A model generated the notes under the pieces. That model was not told the DNA's origin and searched no databases. It saw nothing but the letters and a program-made list of their open reading frames with translations. This document shows positions 22,193-31,565 of a stretch of 40,103 bases of DNA, one piece after another; the first letter of the stretch is position 1; each line of letters starts with the position of its first letter. Origin of the DNA: Deltaproteobacteria bacterium. Its GTDB lineage: Bacteria; Desulfobacterota; GWC2-55-46. A program made the translations under genes and the position numbers. Location: NCBI GenBank assembly GCA_016182655.1, contig JACPGB010000044.1, forward strand, positions 1 through 40,103. Reading direction: 5' to 3'.

Positions 22193-22373
22193 CTGTCATT
22201 GCGAGGAGCGCGTCCTCGCCGGACCGGCAAATCCGTATCAAGCGCCTCAGCCCGAAAAAGTTTACACGCGCCCGATTCGGCTTTGACCGCGCTCCGAGCG
22301 CAAGCGACGAAGCAATCTCAAGGCAATCGTTCGGCAAATGATGAGATTGCTTCGCTTCGCTCGCAATGACAGG
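22193..22373. repeat. TGTCATTGCGAGGAGCG-type palindromic element
   Basis: Starts TGTCATTGCGAGGAGCG and ends CTTCGCTCGCAATGACAGG, an inverted pair. Inside are GAAGCAATCTCA (about 22310) and TGAGATTGCTTC (about 22341), another inverted pair. This is the widespread noncoding element found in many bacterial genomes. No gene is inside. Confidence 0.75.
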
Positions 22374-22380
22374 CAGATGG

Positions 22381-22437
22381 CGCGGTTGTCCAAGCCGCGC
22401 CTATCGATTTCGATAGGCGGGACTTTCCAGTCCCGCC
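22381..22437. repeat. REP unit, left of the RAYT gene
   Basis: Successive hairpins: GCGGTTGTCCAAGCCGCGC, then CCTATCGA/TCGATAGG, then GCGGGACT/AGTCCCGC. The RAYT stop codon (22437-22439) abuts the last hairpin. Confidence 0.8.
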
Positions 22438-22898
22438 TAAAAGAGCATCTCTAAATCAGTCTCTTCTTGAAGTCTGAAGGAACTGTATTTGTATTCCTCT
22501 GGTTTTTCTACAAGCCCTTTCCTTACAGGGTTTTCCTCTATGTATCTTATCCTGCTCAAGACCTTTTCTTCTGTATCAAGGATGTGATCAAAAAAACCTC
22601 TTTGCCATAACGAGCCACGGCTTGACAGGAGCGTATTTATTCTCCTTGATGAAAACCCCTTTATGGATTTAACGCACTCGGAAATATTTTTATCTTTCGG
22701 AGTAATTATCATATGCAGGTGATCAGGCATTATGACGAAGGCGAATATATAATACCAACCCTGTTTTCTCCCGAATAATACCGCTTCCAAAAGGATGTCT
22801 GAAGGAGCCGCATCGGCGAATACCAGCCTCCTTTCATGAGTTACAGCCGTCACCATATAGGGATAATGATTTATATGTAGATGTTTCAATGAAGGCAT
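22437..22898 (-). CDS. REP-associated tyrosine transposase (RAYT, Y1/IS200-like)
   Basis: 153 residues from ATG 22898 (a GTG at 22904 would add two). The HUH metal motif is His60 and His62 in IMPDHLHMIIT, and the catalytic Tyr119 is in RYIEENPVRKG, at the place of Tyr115 in E. coli TnpA-REP. LWQRGFFDHIL is the other family mark. All essential residues are present. These enzymes nick single-stranded REP hairpins. The gene is much poorer in GC than its surroundings and is flanked by two direct copies of a REP unit, so it forms a self-contained RAYT/REP module. No clear ribosome site. Confidence 0.93.
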   Translation of the reverse strand: MPSLKHLHINHYPYMVTAVTHERRLVFADAAPSDILLEAVLFGRKQGWYYIFAFVIMPDHLHMIITPKDKNISECVKSIKGFSSRRINTLLSSRGSLWQRGFFDHILDTEEKVLSRIRYIEENPVRKGLVEKPEEYKYSSFRLQEETDLEMLF

Positions 22899-22913
22899 AT
22901 ACACTGTGGTCGA

Positions 22914-22993
22914 CGCGGTTAGAAAACCGCGCCTATCGATTTAATTTCAAATATACGCGTCTCAAATTCGATAGGCGGGACTTTCCAGTCCCG

Positions 22994-22994
<1 letters not shown>
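22914..22994. repeat. REP unit, right of the RAYT gene
   Basis: Same three-part unit as 22381-22437 and in the same orientation, but with about 24 extra bases in the loop of the CCTATCGA/TCGATAGG hairpin. Its last base is the first base of the ligA stop triplet (22994-22996). Confidence 0.8.
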
Positions 22995-25111
<2,117 letters not shown>

Positions 25112-25163
25112 TCACCCCTGTACTTTCGTACAGGTATATTTTCTTAATGATTAATTAAATAAA

Positions 25164-25195
25164 TGTTGATTTTTTTTAATACTGGCACTATAATG
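25164..25195 (+). promoter_or_regulatory. Strong promoter of the cytochrome array
   Basis: TTGATT, 17-bp spacer and a perfect TATAAT (ending about 25195), followed by GGGGGCGAA. It sits in a very AT-rich stretch that differs from the surrounding DNA. Transcription should begin near 25200. Confidence 0.75.
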
Positions 25196-25199
25196 GGGG

Positions 25200-25295
25200 C
25201 GAATTAGCACCTTAAGACTGAAGGCGGTATTAAGGTTCAAAGGCGAAGATTGCCGAAAGGCGTCCGAAAGGACGGCCTCTTCGGCTTTTTTTTTT
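25200..25295 (+). ncRNA. Structured leader RNA with intrinsic terminator ahead of the cytochrome array
   Basis: About 95 nt between the predicted transcription start and a strong terminator. An upstream stem ACCTTAA/TTAAGGT (25209-25215 and 25229-25235) encloses GACTGAAGGCGG. Then GGTTCAAAGGCGAAGATTGCC leads into the terminator: GCCGAA, AGGC, GTCCGAAAGGAC, GCCT and TTCGGC nest into a long stem, followed by T10 (25286-25295). AGGC/GCC pairing just upstream could compete with the terminator base. The layout is that of an attenuator or riboswitch. I could not match it to a class I know, including c-di-GMP-I. The first cytochrome ATG is 26 nt beyond the T run. Confidence 0.55.
25252..25295 (+). 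terminator. Terminator hairpin in the cytochrome leader
   Basis: Stem GCCGAA-AGGC-GTCC with a GAAA tetraloop, closed by GGAC-G-GCCT-C-TTCGGC, followed by ten Ts. A very strong intrinsic terminator placed between promoter and coding region. Confidence 0.85.
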
Positions 25296-25320
25296 GAAAA
25301 AAACACCTTGGGAATTTAGC

Positions 25321-26298
25321 ATGGACAGAATTCTACAGATCACGAAAGGGGCCCTGTCTCTCCTCTCGGCCGTACTCCTCGCCTCGGCCCCGGCCTTCGG
25401 CGCGACAATCGCCGATTATCCGGCTGGTGTCGCCGCAAGCGGTATTGCAGGTACGAGGCACAACATGGGCTCGCTCGGCAGGGTAATAACCTCCACCGCC
25501 ACGTCCGAGATCTGCGTTTTCTGCCACACCCCGCACCACACGAATACGGCCAACGGCCTTAAACCCATGTGGAACAGGGGGACCTCGGCCCCGACGGCTT
25601 ACACCGCCTATGGCGCGACCATCGGCGGCTCGACCATAAACAACACGGACATAGGCTCGACCTCGCTCGCCTGCCTGTCCTGTCACGACGGCGTCACGAC
25701 CTGGGACAACATAGTAAACGCGCCCGGCAAGGGCGGCGTCGTGAACGGCGGCTCGGACAGGGTCTGGCAATTCCAGATGCCGATAGCCAGTTTCGGGATG
25801 CCGTCGTCCGTCATCGACCACTTCTCGACGAGCGTTATGAGTTGCGGCGCCTGCCATACGGCCGCCCTGATTACAAGGCTTAATATAGGCATGGACCTCT
25901 CAAACGACCACCCGGTATCCGTCACCTACAATACGGACCGGGCGGGGTTACGGGCAACGAACACCACAATAAACTCGATAGACCTGACAAGCGAGCTCGC
26001 CTCTTCGGCGGCCACCGCCTTCAACGGCAACCTCTCGCAGAACAGGTGGGCGGTAAAGGGCTTCGTATCCGATACGGCGACTATCGCAGACCTTCTCCGC
26101 GACGGAAAGGTCGAGTGCTCATCATGCCACGATCCGCACTTCAATAACTTAAGCTGGGACGAGGCGGAGTCGACATGGACCGATGCCTGGACCGACTATT
26201 GCGGCAACATCGGCGAGGCCTGCACCGACGGCAACTTCCTCCGCAGGGTCGGCGGAAACACCGGAAGCGGCGTCTGCAGGACATGTCACGAAAAATAA
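25321..26298 (+). CDS. Pentaheme c-type cytochrome, paralogue 1
   Basis: 325 residues from ATG 25321 (GGGA 7 nt upstream); a TTG at 25294 would lie in the terminator T run and is unlikely. Signal peptide with cleavage near AFG-A (about 27). Five CxxCH haem sites: CVFCH (65-69), CLSCH, CGACH, CSSCH and the C-terminal CRTCHEK. Invariant extra His residues (TRHNMG, TPHH, DHFST, DHPVSV, DPHF) could be distal ligands. A Cys pair CGNIGEAC lies before the last haem. It is first of five tandem paralogues, closest to paralogue 5 in the middle region. It is presumably exported and electron-transferring; the family is not one I can name. Confidence 0.9.
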   Translation: MDRILQITKGALSLLSAVLLASAPAFGATIADYPAGVAASGIAGTRHNMGSLGRVITSTATSEICVFCHTPHHTNTANGLKPMWNRGTSAPTAYTAYGATIGGSTINNTDIGSTSLACLSCHDGVTTWDNIVNAPGKGGVVNGGSDRVWQFQMPIASFGMPSSVIDHFSTSVMSCGACHTAALITRLNIGMDLSNDHPVSVTYNTDRAGLRATNTTINSIDLTSELASSAATAFNGNLSQNRWAVKGFVSDTATIADLLRDGKVECSSCHDPHFNNLSWDEAESTWTDAWTDYCGNIGEACTDGNFLRRVGGNTGSGVCRTCHEK

Positions 26299-26316
26299 TC
26301 CGAATTGGAGTTTCTT

Positions 26317-27300
26317 ATGAAAAGGCCGATCAAAACACTCTTCCTTGCCTCCGCGATAGCGCTCATCGCCTCCCCGGCCTTTTCGGCGAGCGTCAACGAC
26401 TACCCGGCGGGGCTCGCGGCGAGCGGCATAGCAGGCTCAAGGCATAACCTGGGCTCCATGGGAAAGGTAATCAGAACTACGGCCACGACCGAAATATGCG
26501 TATTCTGCCACACCCCGCACCACGCGAACACGGCGAACGGCCTTAAGCCCATGTGGAACAGGGGGACCTCGGCGCCCACATCGTACACCGCTTACGGCGC
26601 GACCATCGGCGGCACTACCGTAAGCAACACCGACATAGGCTCGACCTCGCTTGCCTGCTTAAGCTGTCACGACGGCGTCATGACCTTCGACAATATAGTC
26701 AACGCCCCAGGCAAGGGCGGCGTCGTAAACGGCGGCTCTGACAGGGGCTGGCTTTTTGCAATGCCCTTCGTCAACGAATTCATCCCCCCGGCCACCTACA
26801 ACCACAAGTTCGATACCAGCGACCCCTGGACATGCGTCGTCTGCCACGGCGTCTCAAGGCCTGCCGAGAGGCTCTCTCTCGGCATGGACCTCTCGAACGA
26901 CCACCCGGTCTCTGTCGCCTATAATTCCGATCGGGCGGGACTCCGGCCCACTAACACCATTATCAACTCAATAGACCTCACAAGCGAGCTCGCGTCATCC
27001 GCCGCAGGCTACGCATCCGGCAACCTCGCCCAGAACAGGTGGGCGGTAAAAGGGTTTGTATCCGACACCGCGACCATCGCCGATCTTCTCCGCGACGGCA
27101 AGGTCGAGTGCTCCTCGTGCCACGACCCTCATTTCAAGAACATGAGCTGGGACGAGGTCGAGGGGACCTACACATGGAACCCCGATCAGAACCTTCCCTG
27201 GACCTGGTGCTCGGGCGAGAACTGCTCTGACGGCCAGTTCCTGAGGCGCGTCGGCGGCAACACCGGCTCGGGTGTATGCAGGACATGCCACGAGAAATAG
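26317..27300 (+). CDS. Pentaheme c-type cytochrome, paralogue 2
   Basis: 327 residues from ATG 26317 (GGAG 7 nt upstream), 18 bp after paralogue 1. Signal peptide MKRPIKTLFLASAIALIASP with cleavage near AFSA at about 22-24. Haem sites at 61-65 (CVFCH), 114-118 (CLSCH), 173-177 (CVVCH), 265-269 (CSSCH) and 321-325 (CRTCH). Candidate distal His: 43, 68, 69, 163, 196 and 272, all conserved across the five copies, enough for bis-His ligation of five haems. Cys298/Cys303 (CSGENC) are a conserved non-haem pair. The copy is closest to paralogue 3; differences cluster around haem III. Confidence 0.92.
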   Translation: MKRPIKTLFLASAIALIASPAFSASVNDYPAGLAASGIAGSRHNLGSMGKVIRTTATTEICVFCHTPHHANTANGLKPMWNRGTSAPTSYTAYGATIGGTTVSNTDIGSTSLACLSCHDGVMTFDNIVNAPGKGGVVNGGSDRGWLFAMPFVNEFIPPATYNHKFDTSDPWTCVVCHGVSRPAERLSLGMDLSNDHPVSVAYNSDRAGLRPTNTIINSIDLTSELASSAAGYASGNLAQNRWAVKGFVSDTATIADLLRDGKVECSSCHDPHFKNMSWDEVEGTYTWNPDQNLPWTWCSGENCSDGQFLRRVGGNTGSGVCRTCHEK

Positions 27301-27309
27301 GGACATCTT

Positions 27310-28293
27310 ATGAAAAAACCGATTAGAACACTCTTGCTGGCTTCCGCGATAGCGCTCATAGCCTCCCCGGCCCTCTCAGCGAGCGTCAACGACTACCCGG
27401 CAGGGCTCGCCGCGAGCGGGATCTCAGGCTCCAGGCACAACCTGGGCTCCATGGGTAAGGTCTTAAGATCGACCGCCACGACCGAGATCTGCGTCTTCTG
27501 CCATACCCCGCATCACTCGAACACAGCGAACGGCCTGAAACCGATGTGGAACAGGGGCACCTCCGCGCCTACGTCGTACACCGCTTACGGAGCGACCATC
27601 GGAGGCACGACGATAAACAATACCGATATCGGCTCCACATCTCTCGCCTGTCTCTCGTGCCATGACGGCGTCATGACCTTCGACAACATCGTGAACGCGC
27701 CGGGAAAAGACGGCGTCGTAAACGGCGGCTCGGACAGGGGCTGGACATTCACCATGCCCATAGTGTGGGAAGGCCTCACGACCTCCCCAACCCTCCATAA
27801 CTTCAATACCTCCAGCCCCATCACATGCATCATCTGCCACACCTACACAAGGCCCGCCGAGAGGCTCTCTCTGGGACTGAACCTCTCGAACGACCACCCG
27901 GTCTCCGTTGCATACAGCGCCGACCGTGCGGGCTTGAGGGCCACGAACACCACCATCAACTCGATAGACCTCGCAAGCGAGCTCGCGTCATCCGCCGCCG
28001 GATACGCATCCGGCAACCTCGCCCAGAACCGCTGGGCGGTAAAAGGCTTTGTCTCCGACACCGCGACCATCGCCGATCTTCTCCGCGACGGCAAGGTCGA
28101 GTGCTCGTCTTGCCACGACCCTCACTTCAAGAACTCGAGCTGGGACGAGGTCGAGGGGACCTATACATGGAACCCGGACATGCTCACGAACTGGACATGG
28201 TGCTCGGGCGAGGACTGCTCTGACGGCCAGTTCCTTAGAAGGATCGGCGGCAATACCGGAAGCGGCGTCTGCCGGACATGCCACCAGAAGTAA
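27310..28293 (+). CDS. Pentaheme c-type cytochrome, paralogue 3
   Basis: 327 residues, 9 bp after paralogue 2 and nearly colinear with it. The signal peptide MKKPIRTLLLASAIALIASP and the haem sites CVFCH, CLSCH, CIICH, CSSCH and CRTCH (ending HQK) are kept. The segment before haem III differs (IVWEGLTTSPTLHNFNTSSP), while the preceding His is retained. The Cys pair is CSGEDC. High similarity to paralogue 2, including the signal peptide, suggests the most recent duplication of the array. A 127-bp gap with a composite repeat follows. Confidence 0.92.
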   Translation: MKKPIRTLLLASAIALIASPALSASVNDYPAGLAASGISGSRHNLGSMGKVLRSTATTEICVFCHTPHHSNTANGLKPMWNRGTSAPTSYTAYGATIGGTTINNTDIGSTSLACLSCHDGVMTFDNIVNAPGKDGVVNGGSDRGWTFTMPIVWEGLTTSPTLHNFNTSSPITCIICHTYTRPAERLSLGLNLSNDHPVSVAYSADRAGLRATNTTINSIDLASELASSAAGYASGNLAQNRWAVKGFVSDTATIADLLRDGKVECSSCHDPHFKNSSWDEVEGTYTWNPDMLTNWTWCSGEDCSDGQFLRRIGGNTGSGVCRTCHQK

Positions 28294-28420
28294 TCTCCGG
28301 CAGGGGGAAAGTGATGGTCCACATGAACCACCGCGCAGGGTATCTCCCCTGTCCCTACACCCATCAAGGAGGAGGGGATTAAAGACGCGGCAAGCCGCGG
28401 TATCAGCCCCTAAAGAGTGA
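28294..28420. repeat. Composite repeat between cytochrome paralogues 3 and 4
   Basis: A G-rich unit (CACCCATCAAGGAGGAGGGG) followed by ACGCGGCAAGCCGCGG, TATCAG and CCCCTAAAGAG. The same order recurs on the opposite strand at about 32660-32735. It divides the array and may weaken read-through into paralogue 4. Confidence 0.55.
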
Positions 28421-29422
28421 ATGAAGAACGCGCTCAGAATATTATTATTGGCCGGTGTTTTTACCATCGCCTGCGCCGAAGCCCATGCGGCTGCAGTCTC
28501 CGATTACCCTGCTGGCCTTGCCGCGAGCGGGATAGCCTCTTCAAGACACAACCTCGGCGGCTTCGGCAAGGTGCTCCACACTAACGCGACAACGGAGATC
28601 TGCGTCTTCTGCCACACACCGCACCATTCAAACGCAGGGCCCGGCTCAGGGCCCCTCTGGAACAGGTCCAACTCGTCATCGGCCTCATACTCGGGATACG
28701 GCGCGACGATCGGCGGCTCAAGTGTCGGCGCCCCTGGCGGCGCGACCCTCGCATGTCTCAGTTGCCACGACGGCGTAACGACATTCGATAACATCGTGAA
28801 CGCCCCTGGCAAGGGCGGCCTCTCCGCTACGCCTGGCGTGGGCGAGAACAAGACATGGATATTCAGGATGCCTATAGAGACCATGGGAGCGGCCTCACAG
28901 AATCATGACTTTTTCAACACCGCTCTCAGCGGCCCCGGCACATGCGCAAACTGCCATAGCGGCGATAACCCGGCGGTAAGGCTCTCTCTCGGGACCGAGC
29001 TTTCAAACGACCACCCGGTCTCGGTCGCCTACAGCACGGACAGGGCGGGCCTCCGGCCCACTAACACCACCATCAACGCTATCGACCTCACAAGCGAGCT
29101 CGCCTCGTCCGCCGGAGCCTACGCCTCCGGCAACCTCGCCCAGAACCGCTGGGCGGTGAAGGGCTTCATATCCGACACGGCGACAATAGCCGACCTCCTC
29201 CGGGACGGCAAGGTCGAGTGCACAAGCTGTCATGACCCGCACTTCAGGAACTTAAGCTGGGACGAGGTCGAGAGTTCCTGGACCTCTTATTGGGACGATG
29301 GCCAGATGATGCAGGTGGCGTACATGTACTGCACAGGCGAGGCCTGCACGGACGGCAACTTCCTCCGGAGAGTCGGCGGCAACACCGGAAGCGGTGTGTG
29401 CCGGACCTGCCACGAAAAATAA
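28421..29422 (+). CDS. Pentaheme c-type cytochrome, paralogue 4 (most divergent)
   Basis: 333 residues with signal peptide MKNALRILLLAGVFTIACAEA and AHA-A cleavage. The haem sites are CVFCH, CLSCH, CANCH, CTSCH and CRTCH. It differs from its siblings in the region between haems I and II (GPGSGPLWNRSNSSSASYSG) and in the longer haem II-III loop, and carries MMQVAYMYCTGEAC before haem V. Invariant His residues (SRHNLG, TPHH, NHDFF, DHPVSV, DPHF) remain. It starts after a 127-bp repeat gap and may have its own expression level. The C-terminal half is as conserved as in the others. Confidence 0.92.
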   Translation: MKNALRILLLAGVFTIACAEAHAAAVSDYPAGLAASGIASSRHNLGGFGKVLHTNATTEICVFCHTPHHSNAGPGSGPLWNRSNSSSASYSGYGATIGGSSVGAPGGATLACLSCHDGVTTFDNIVNAPGKGGLSATPGVGENKTWIFRMPIETMGAASQNHDFFNTALSGPGTCANCHSGDNPAVRLSLGTELSNDHPVSVAYSTDRAGLRPTNTTINAIDLTSELASSAGAYASGNLAQNRWAVKGFISDTATIADLLRDGKVECTSCHDPHFRNLSWDEVESSWTSYWDDGQMMQVAYMYCTGEACTDGNFLRRVGGNTGSGVCRTCHEK

Positions 29423-29441
29423 GTCGGATTAGAAACATCTT

Positions 29442-30434
29442 ATGAAAAGGTCTATTAAAACACTCTTTCTGGCGTCCGCGTTGGCGCTCATCTCCACACC
29501 GTCCTTCTCCGCAGGGGTAAACGACTACCCGGCTGGAGTCGCGGCAAGCGGGATAGCGGCCACCAGGCACAACATGGGGTCTCTCGGCTGGGTCATAAGG
29601 ACCACGGCCACGACCGAGATATGCGTATTCTGCCATACCCCGCACCACACGAATACGGCCAACGGCCTCAAACCCATGTGGAACAGGGGGACGGCCGCGC
29701 CGACATCCTACACGGCTTACGGCACGACCATCGGCGGCACGACTATAAGCAACACCGACATCGGCTCGACCACGCTCGCCTGCCTTTCATGCCATGACGG
29801 CGTCACGACCTTCGACAACATCGTCAACACCCCGGGAAAGGGCGGAGTCGTCAACGGCGGCTCGGACAGGGGCTGGCTCTTTGCAATGCCTCTCGCAAAT
29901 GAATTCGCCTGGGCACCCGCTACATGGATGCACAACTTCAATGCTGCGCCAGGGGCGTGTGGGTCATGCCACACGGCTGACCAGATCACGAGGCTTACCA
30001 TAGGCACCAGCCTTTCCGACGACCACCCTGTATCGGTTACATATAATGCCGACAGGGCGGGGTTGAGGGCGACAAATACCACTATAAACTCGATAGACCT
30101 GACAAGCGAGCTCGCCTCATCGGCGGCCTCGGCCTACAACAGCAACCTCTCCCAGAACAGGTGGGCCGTCAAAGGGTTCATTTCCGATTCTGCAACGATA
30201 GCCGACCTCTTGAAAGACGGCAAGGTCGAGTGCTCCTCCTGCCACGACCCGCACTTCAACAACTTAAGCTGGGATGAGGCCGAGCCCACATGGGGCGAGA
30301 TTATGTCCCCGCTTTCCGGTGACCAGGCCACCTGGTGCGGCAATAATGGAGAGGATTGCACCGACGGCAACTTCCTCCGGAGAGTCGGAGGCAACACCGG
30401 TTCAGGCGTCTGCAGGACATGCCACCAGAAATAA
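29442..30434 (+). CDS. Pentaheme c-type cytochrome, paralogue 5
   Basis: 330 residues with signal peptide MKRSIKTLFLASALALISTP. The haem sites are CVFCH, CLSCH, CGSCH, CSSCH and CRTCH. The haem III segment GSCHTADQITRL and the NNLSWDEAE block match paralogue 1, whereas the signal peptide matches paralogue 2, so copies seem to have exchanged parts or diverged unevenly. The Cys pair is CGNNGEDC. It is the last gene of the array; the next gene is ribosomal and has its own promoter. Confidence 0.92.
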   Translation: MKRSIKTLFLASALALISTPSFSAGVNDYPAGVAASGIAATRHNMGSLGWVIRTTATTEICVFCHTPHHTNTANGLKPMWNRGTAAPTSYTAYGTTIGGTTISNTDIGSTTLACLSCHDGVTTFDNIVNTPGKGGVVNGGSDRGWLFAMPLANEFAWAPATWMHNFNAAPGACGSCHTADQITRLTIGTSLSDDHPVSVTYNADRAGLRATNTTINSIDLTSELASSAASAYNSNLSQNRWAVKGFISDSATIADLLKDGKVECSSCHDPHFNNLSWDEAEPTWGEIMSPLSGDQATWCGNNGEDCTDGNFLRRVGGNTGSGVCRTCHQK

Positions 30435-30464
30435 CCCCGCCTCCGAAGCCTCTCCAGAAATGCC

Positions 30465-30493
30465 TTGACAATATCCCGAAAATCATATATTTT
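30465..30493 (+). promoter_or_regulatory. Promoter of rplM-rpsI
   Basis: TTGACA (30465-30470) followed by TATATTTT (30486-30493) at 15-17 bp spacing, in AT-rich sequence, about 35 bp before the rplM start. Confidence 0.6.
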
Positions 30494-30525
30494 TGTATAT
30501 TCAAAATAAAGCTGGGGACTTATAG

Positions 30526-30954
30526 ATGAAGACATTTATTCCGAAAATCGAAGTTAACGCAAAGAAGTGGTACCTCGTGGACGTAAACGGCAAGACCCTC
30601 GGTAGGGTCGCGACACAGATAGCCGCGATACTTCGCGGCAAGCACAAGCCGACTTTCACCCCGCACCTCGACACCGGCGACTTCGTAGTCGTCGTGAACG
30701 CCGAAAAGGTCGGTTTCACGGGGAACAAATCCACTGACAAGATATACTACCACCACACAATGTACCCGAACGGCCTCAAGGCCAAGTCGCTCGGCAAGGT
30801 CCTCGAGGATACGCCCGAAGACGCCCTTAAAAAGGCGGTCTGGGGCATGCTCCCCAAGGGCAGGCTCGGCAGGGACATGTACAAGAAGCTCAAGGTATAC
30901 ACCGGGACGGCGCATCCGCACAAGGCGCAGTCGCCCGAGACGATTTCCTTATAA
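30526..30954 (+). CDS. rplM: Ribosomal protein L13
   Basis: 142 residues, the standard length, of the large-subunit protein that binds 23S rRNA early in assembly. Clear marks are WYLVDVNGKTLGRVAT, HLDTGDFVVVVNAEKVGFTG, KIYYHHTMYPNG and AVWGMLPKGRLGRDMYKKLKVY. The ribosome site GGGGA lies about 8 nt upstream. It is followed 33 bp later by rpsI, the usual bacterial pair. Confidence 0.98.
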   Translation: MKTFIPKIEVNAKKWYLVDVNGKTLGRVATQIAAILRGKHKPTFTPHLDTGDFVVVVNAEKVGFTGNKSTDKIYYHHTMYPNGLKAKSLGKVLEDTPEDALKKAVWGMLPKGRLGRDMYKKLKVYTGTAHPHKAQSPETISL

Positions 30955-30987
30955 TCCGATTTCACCATTATTGGGGGTTACAAAGCA

Positions 30988-31377
30988 ATGGCAGACGTAT
31001 TCAGCGCAGTAGGAAGACGCAAGACATCGGTTGCGAGGGTAAGGTTGCTACCCGGCGCGGGCGAGATAACCGTTAACGAAAAGGCCTACTCGGCCTTCTT
31101 CAGCCGCGAGACCTTGAGGGGCATCGTAAGACAGCCCCTTGAGCTCACCAACAATGTCGGCAAGTTCAACGTCGTCGCGAACGTCGACGGCGGCGGGGAA
31201 AGCGGCCAGGCAGGGGCCGTAAGGCACGGGATCGCGAGAGCCCTCCTCGTATCGGACGCGTCCTTGAGGGGCGTCCTCAAGAAGGCCGGGCTTCTGACCA
31301 GGGACCCGAGGATGAAGGAAAGAAAGAAGTACGGGCAGAAGGGCGCAAGGAAGAGGTTCCAGTTCTCCAAGAGGTAA
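30988..31377 (+). CDS. rpsI: Ribosomal protein S9
   Basis: 129 residues, complete, of the small-subunit protein whose C-terminal tail reaches the P-site tRNA. Marks: [20 protein letters not shown] at the N-terminus, [20 protein letters not shown] in the middle, and the basic tail [25 protein letters not shown] with the conserved Lys-Arg end. Co-transcribed with rplM; a GNRA-loop terminator follows at 31510-31537. Confidence 0.98.
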   Translation: MADVFSAVGRRKTSVARVRLLPGAGEITVNEKAYSAFFSRETLRGIVRQPLELTNNVGKFNVVANVDGGGESGQAGAVRHGIARALLVSDASLRGVLKKAGLLTRDPRMKERKKYGQKGARKRFQFSKR

Positions 31378-31509
31378 TCTCTTGGGGCGGGCTCCGGCCA
31401 GTCATCTGGACTTCGCTCTTGACATGACAGATCAACGACCCGACTGGGCAGTGTGTGCAGGCCGAATGCGTGACAGGATGTCCAGGCCGTCGAAAATCAA
31501 GAAATCCAA

Positions 31510-31537
31510 GGGGAGGCCGCGAGGTCTCCCCTTTTTT
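31510..31537 (+). terminator. Terminator after rplM-rpsI
   Basis: GGGGAGGCC, GCGA tetraloop, GGTCTCCCC, then TTTTTT. It lies 133 bp beyond the rpsI stop and 29 bp before argC. Confidence 0.85.
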
Positions 31538-31565
31538 ATTTTGTCTCCCTTAAAGGAGGTCCAAG

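Noticed and set aside
22437-22898. RAYT inactivated by loss of the catalytic Tyr (Phe in IKGFSSRRIN)
   Set aside because: Placing it against the E. coli TnpA-REP sequence as remembered puts the catalytic Tyr in the YIxxNPV motif, which is intact at Tyr119.
25200-25295. c-di-GMP-I/GEMM riboswitch before the cytochromes
   Set aside because: CAAAGGC superficially recalls the GCAAAGCC core, but the 5' GCACAGGGCAAACC part and the tetraloop-receptor geometry are missing.
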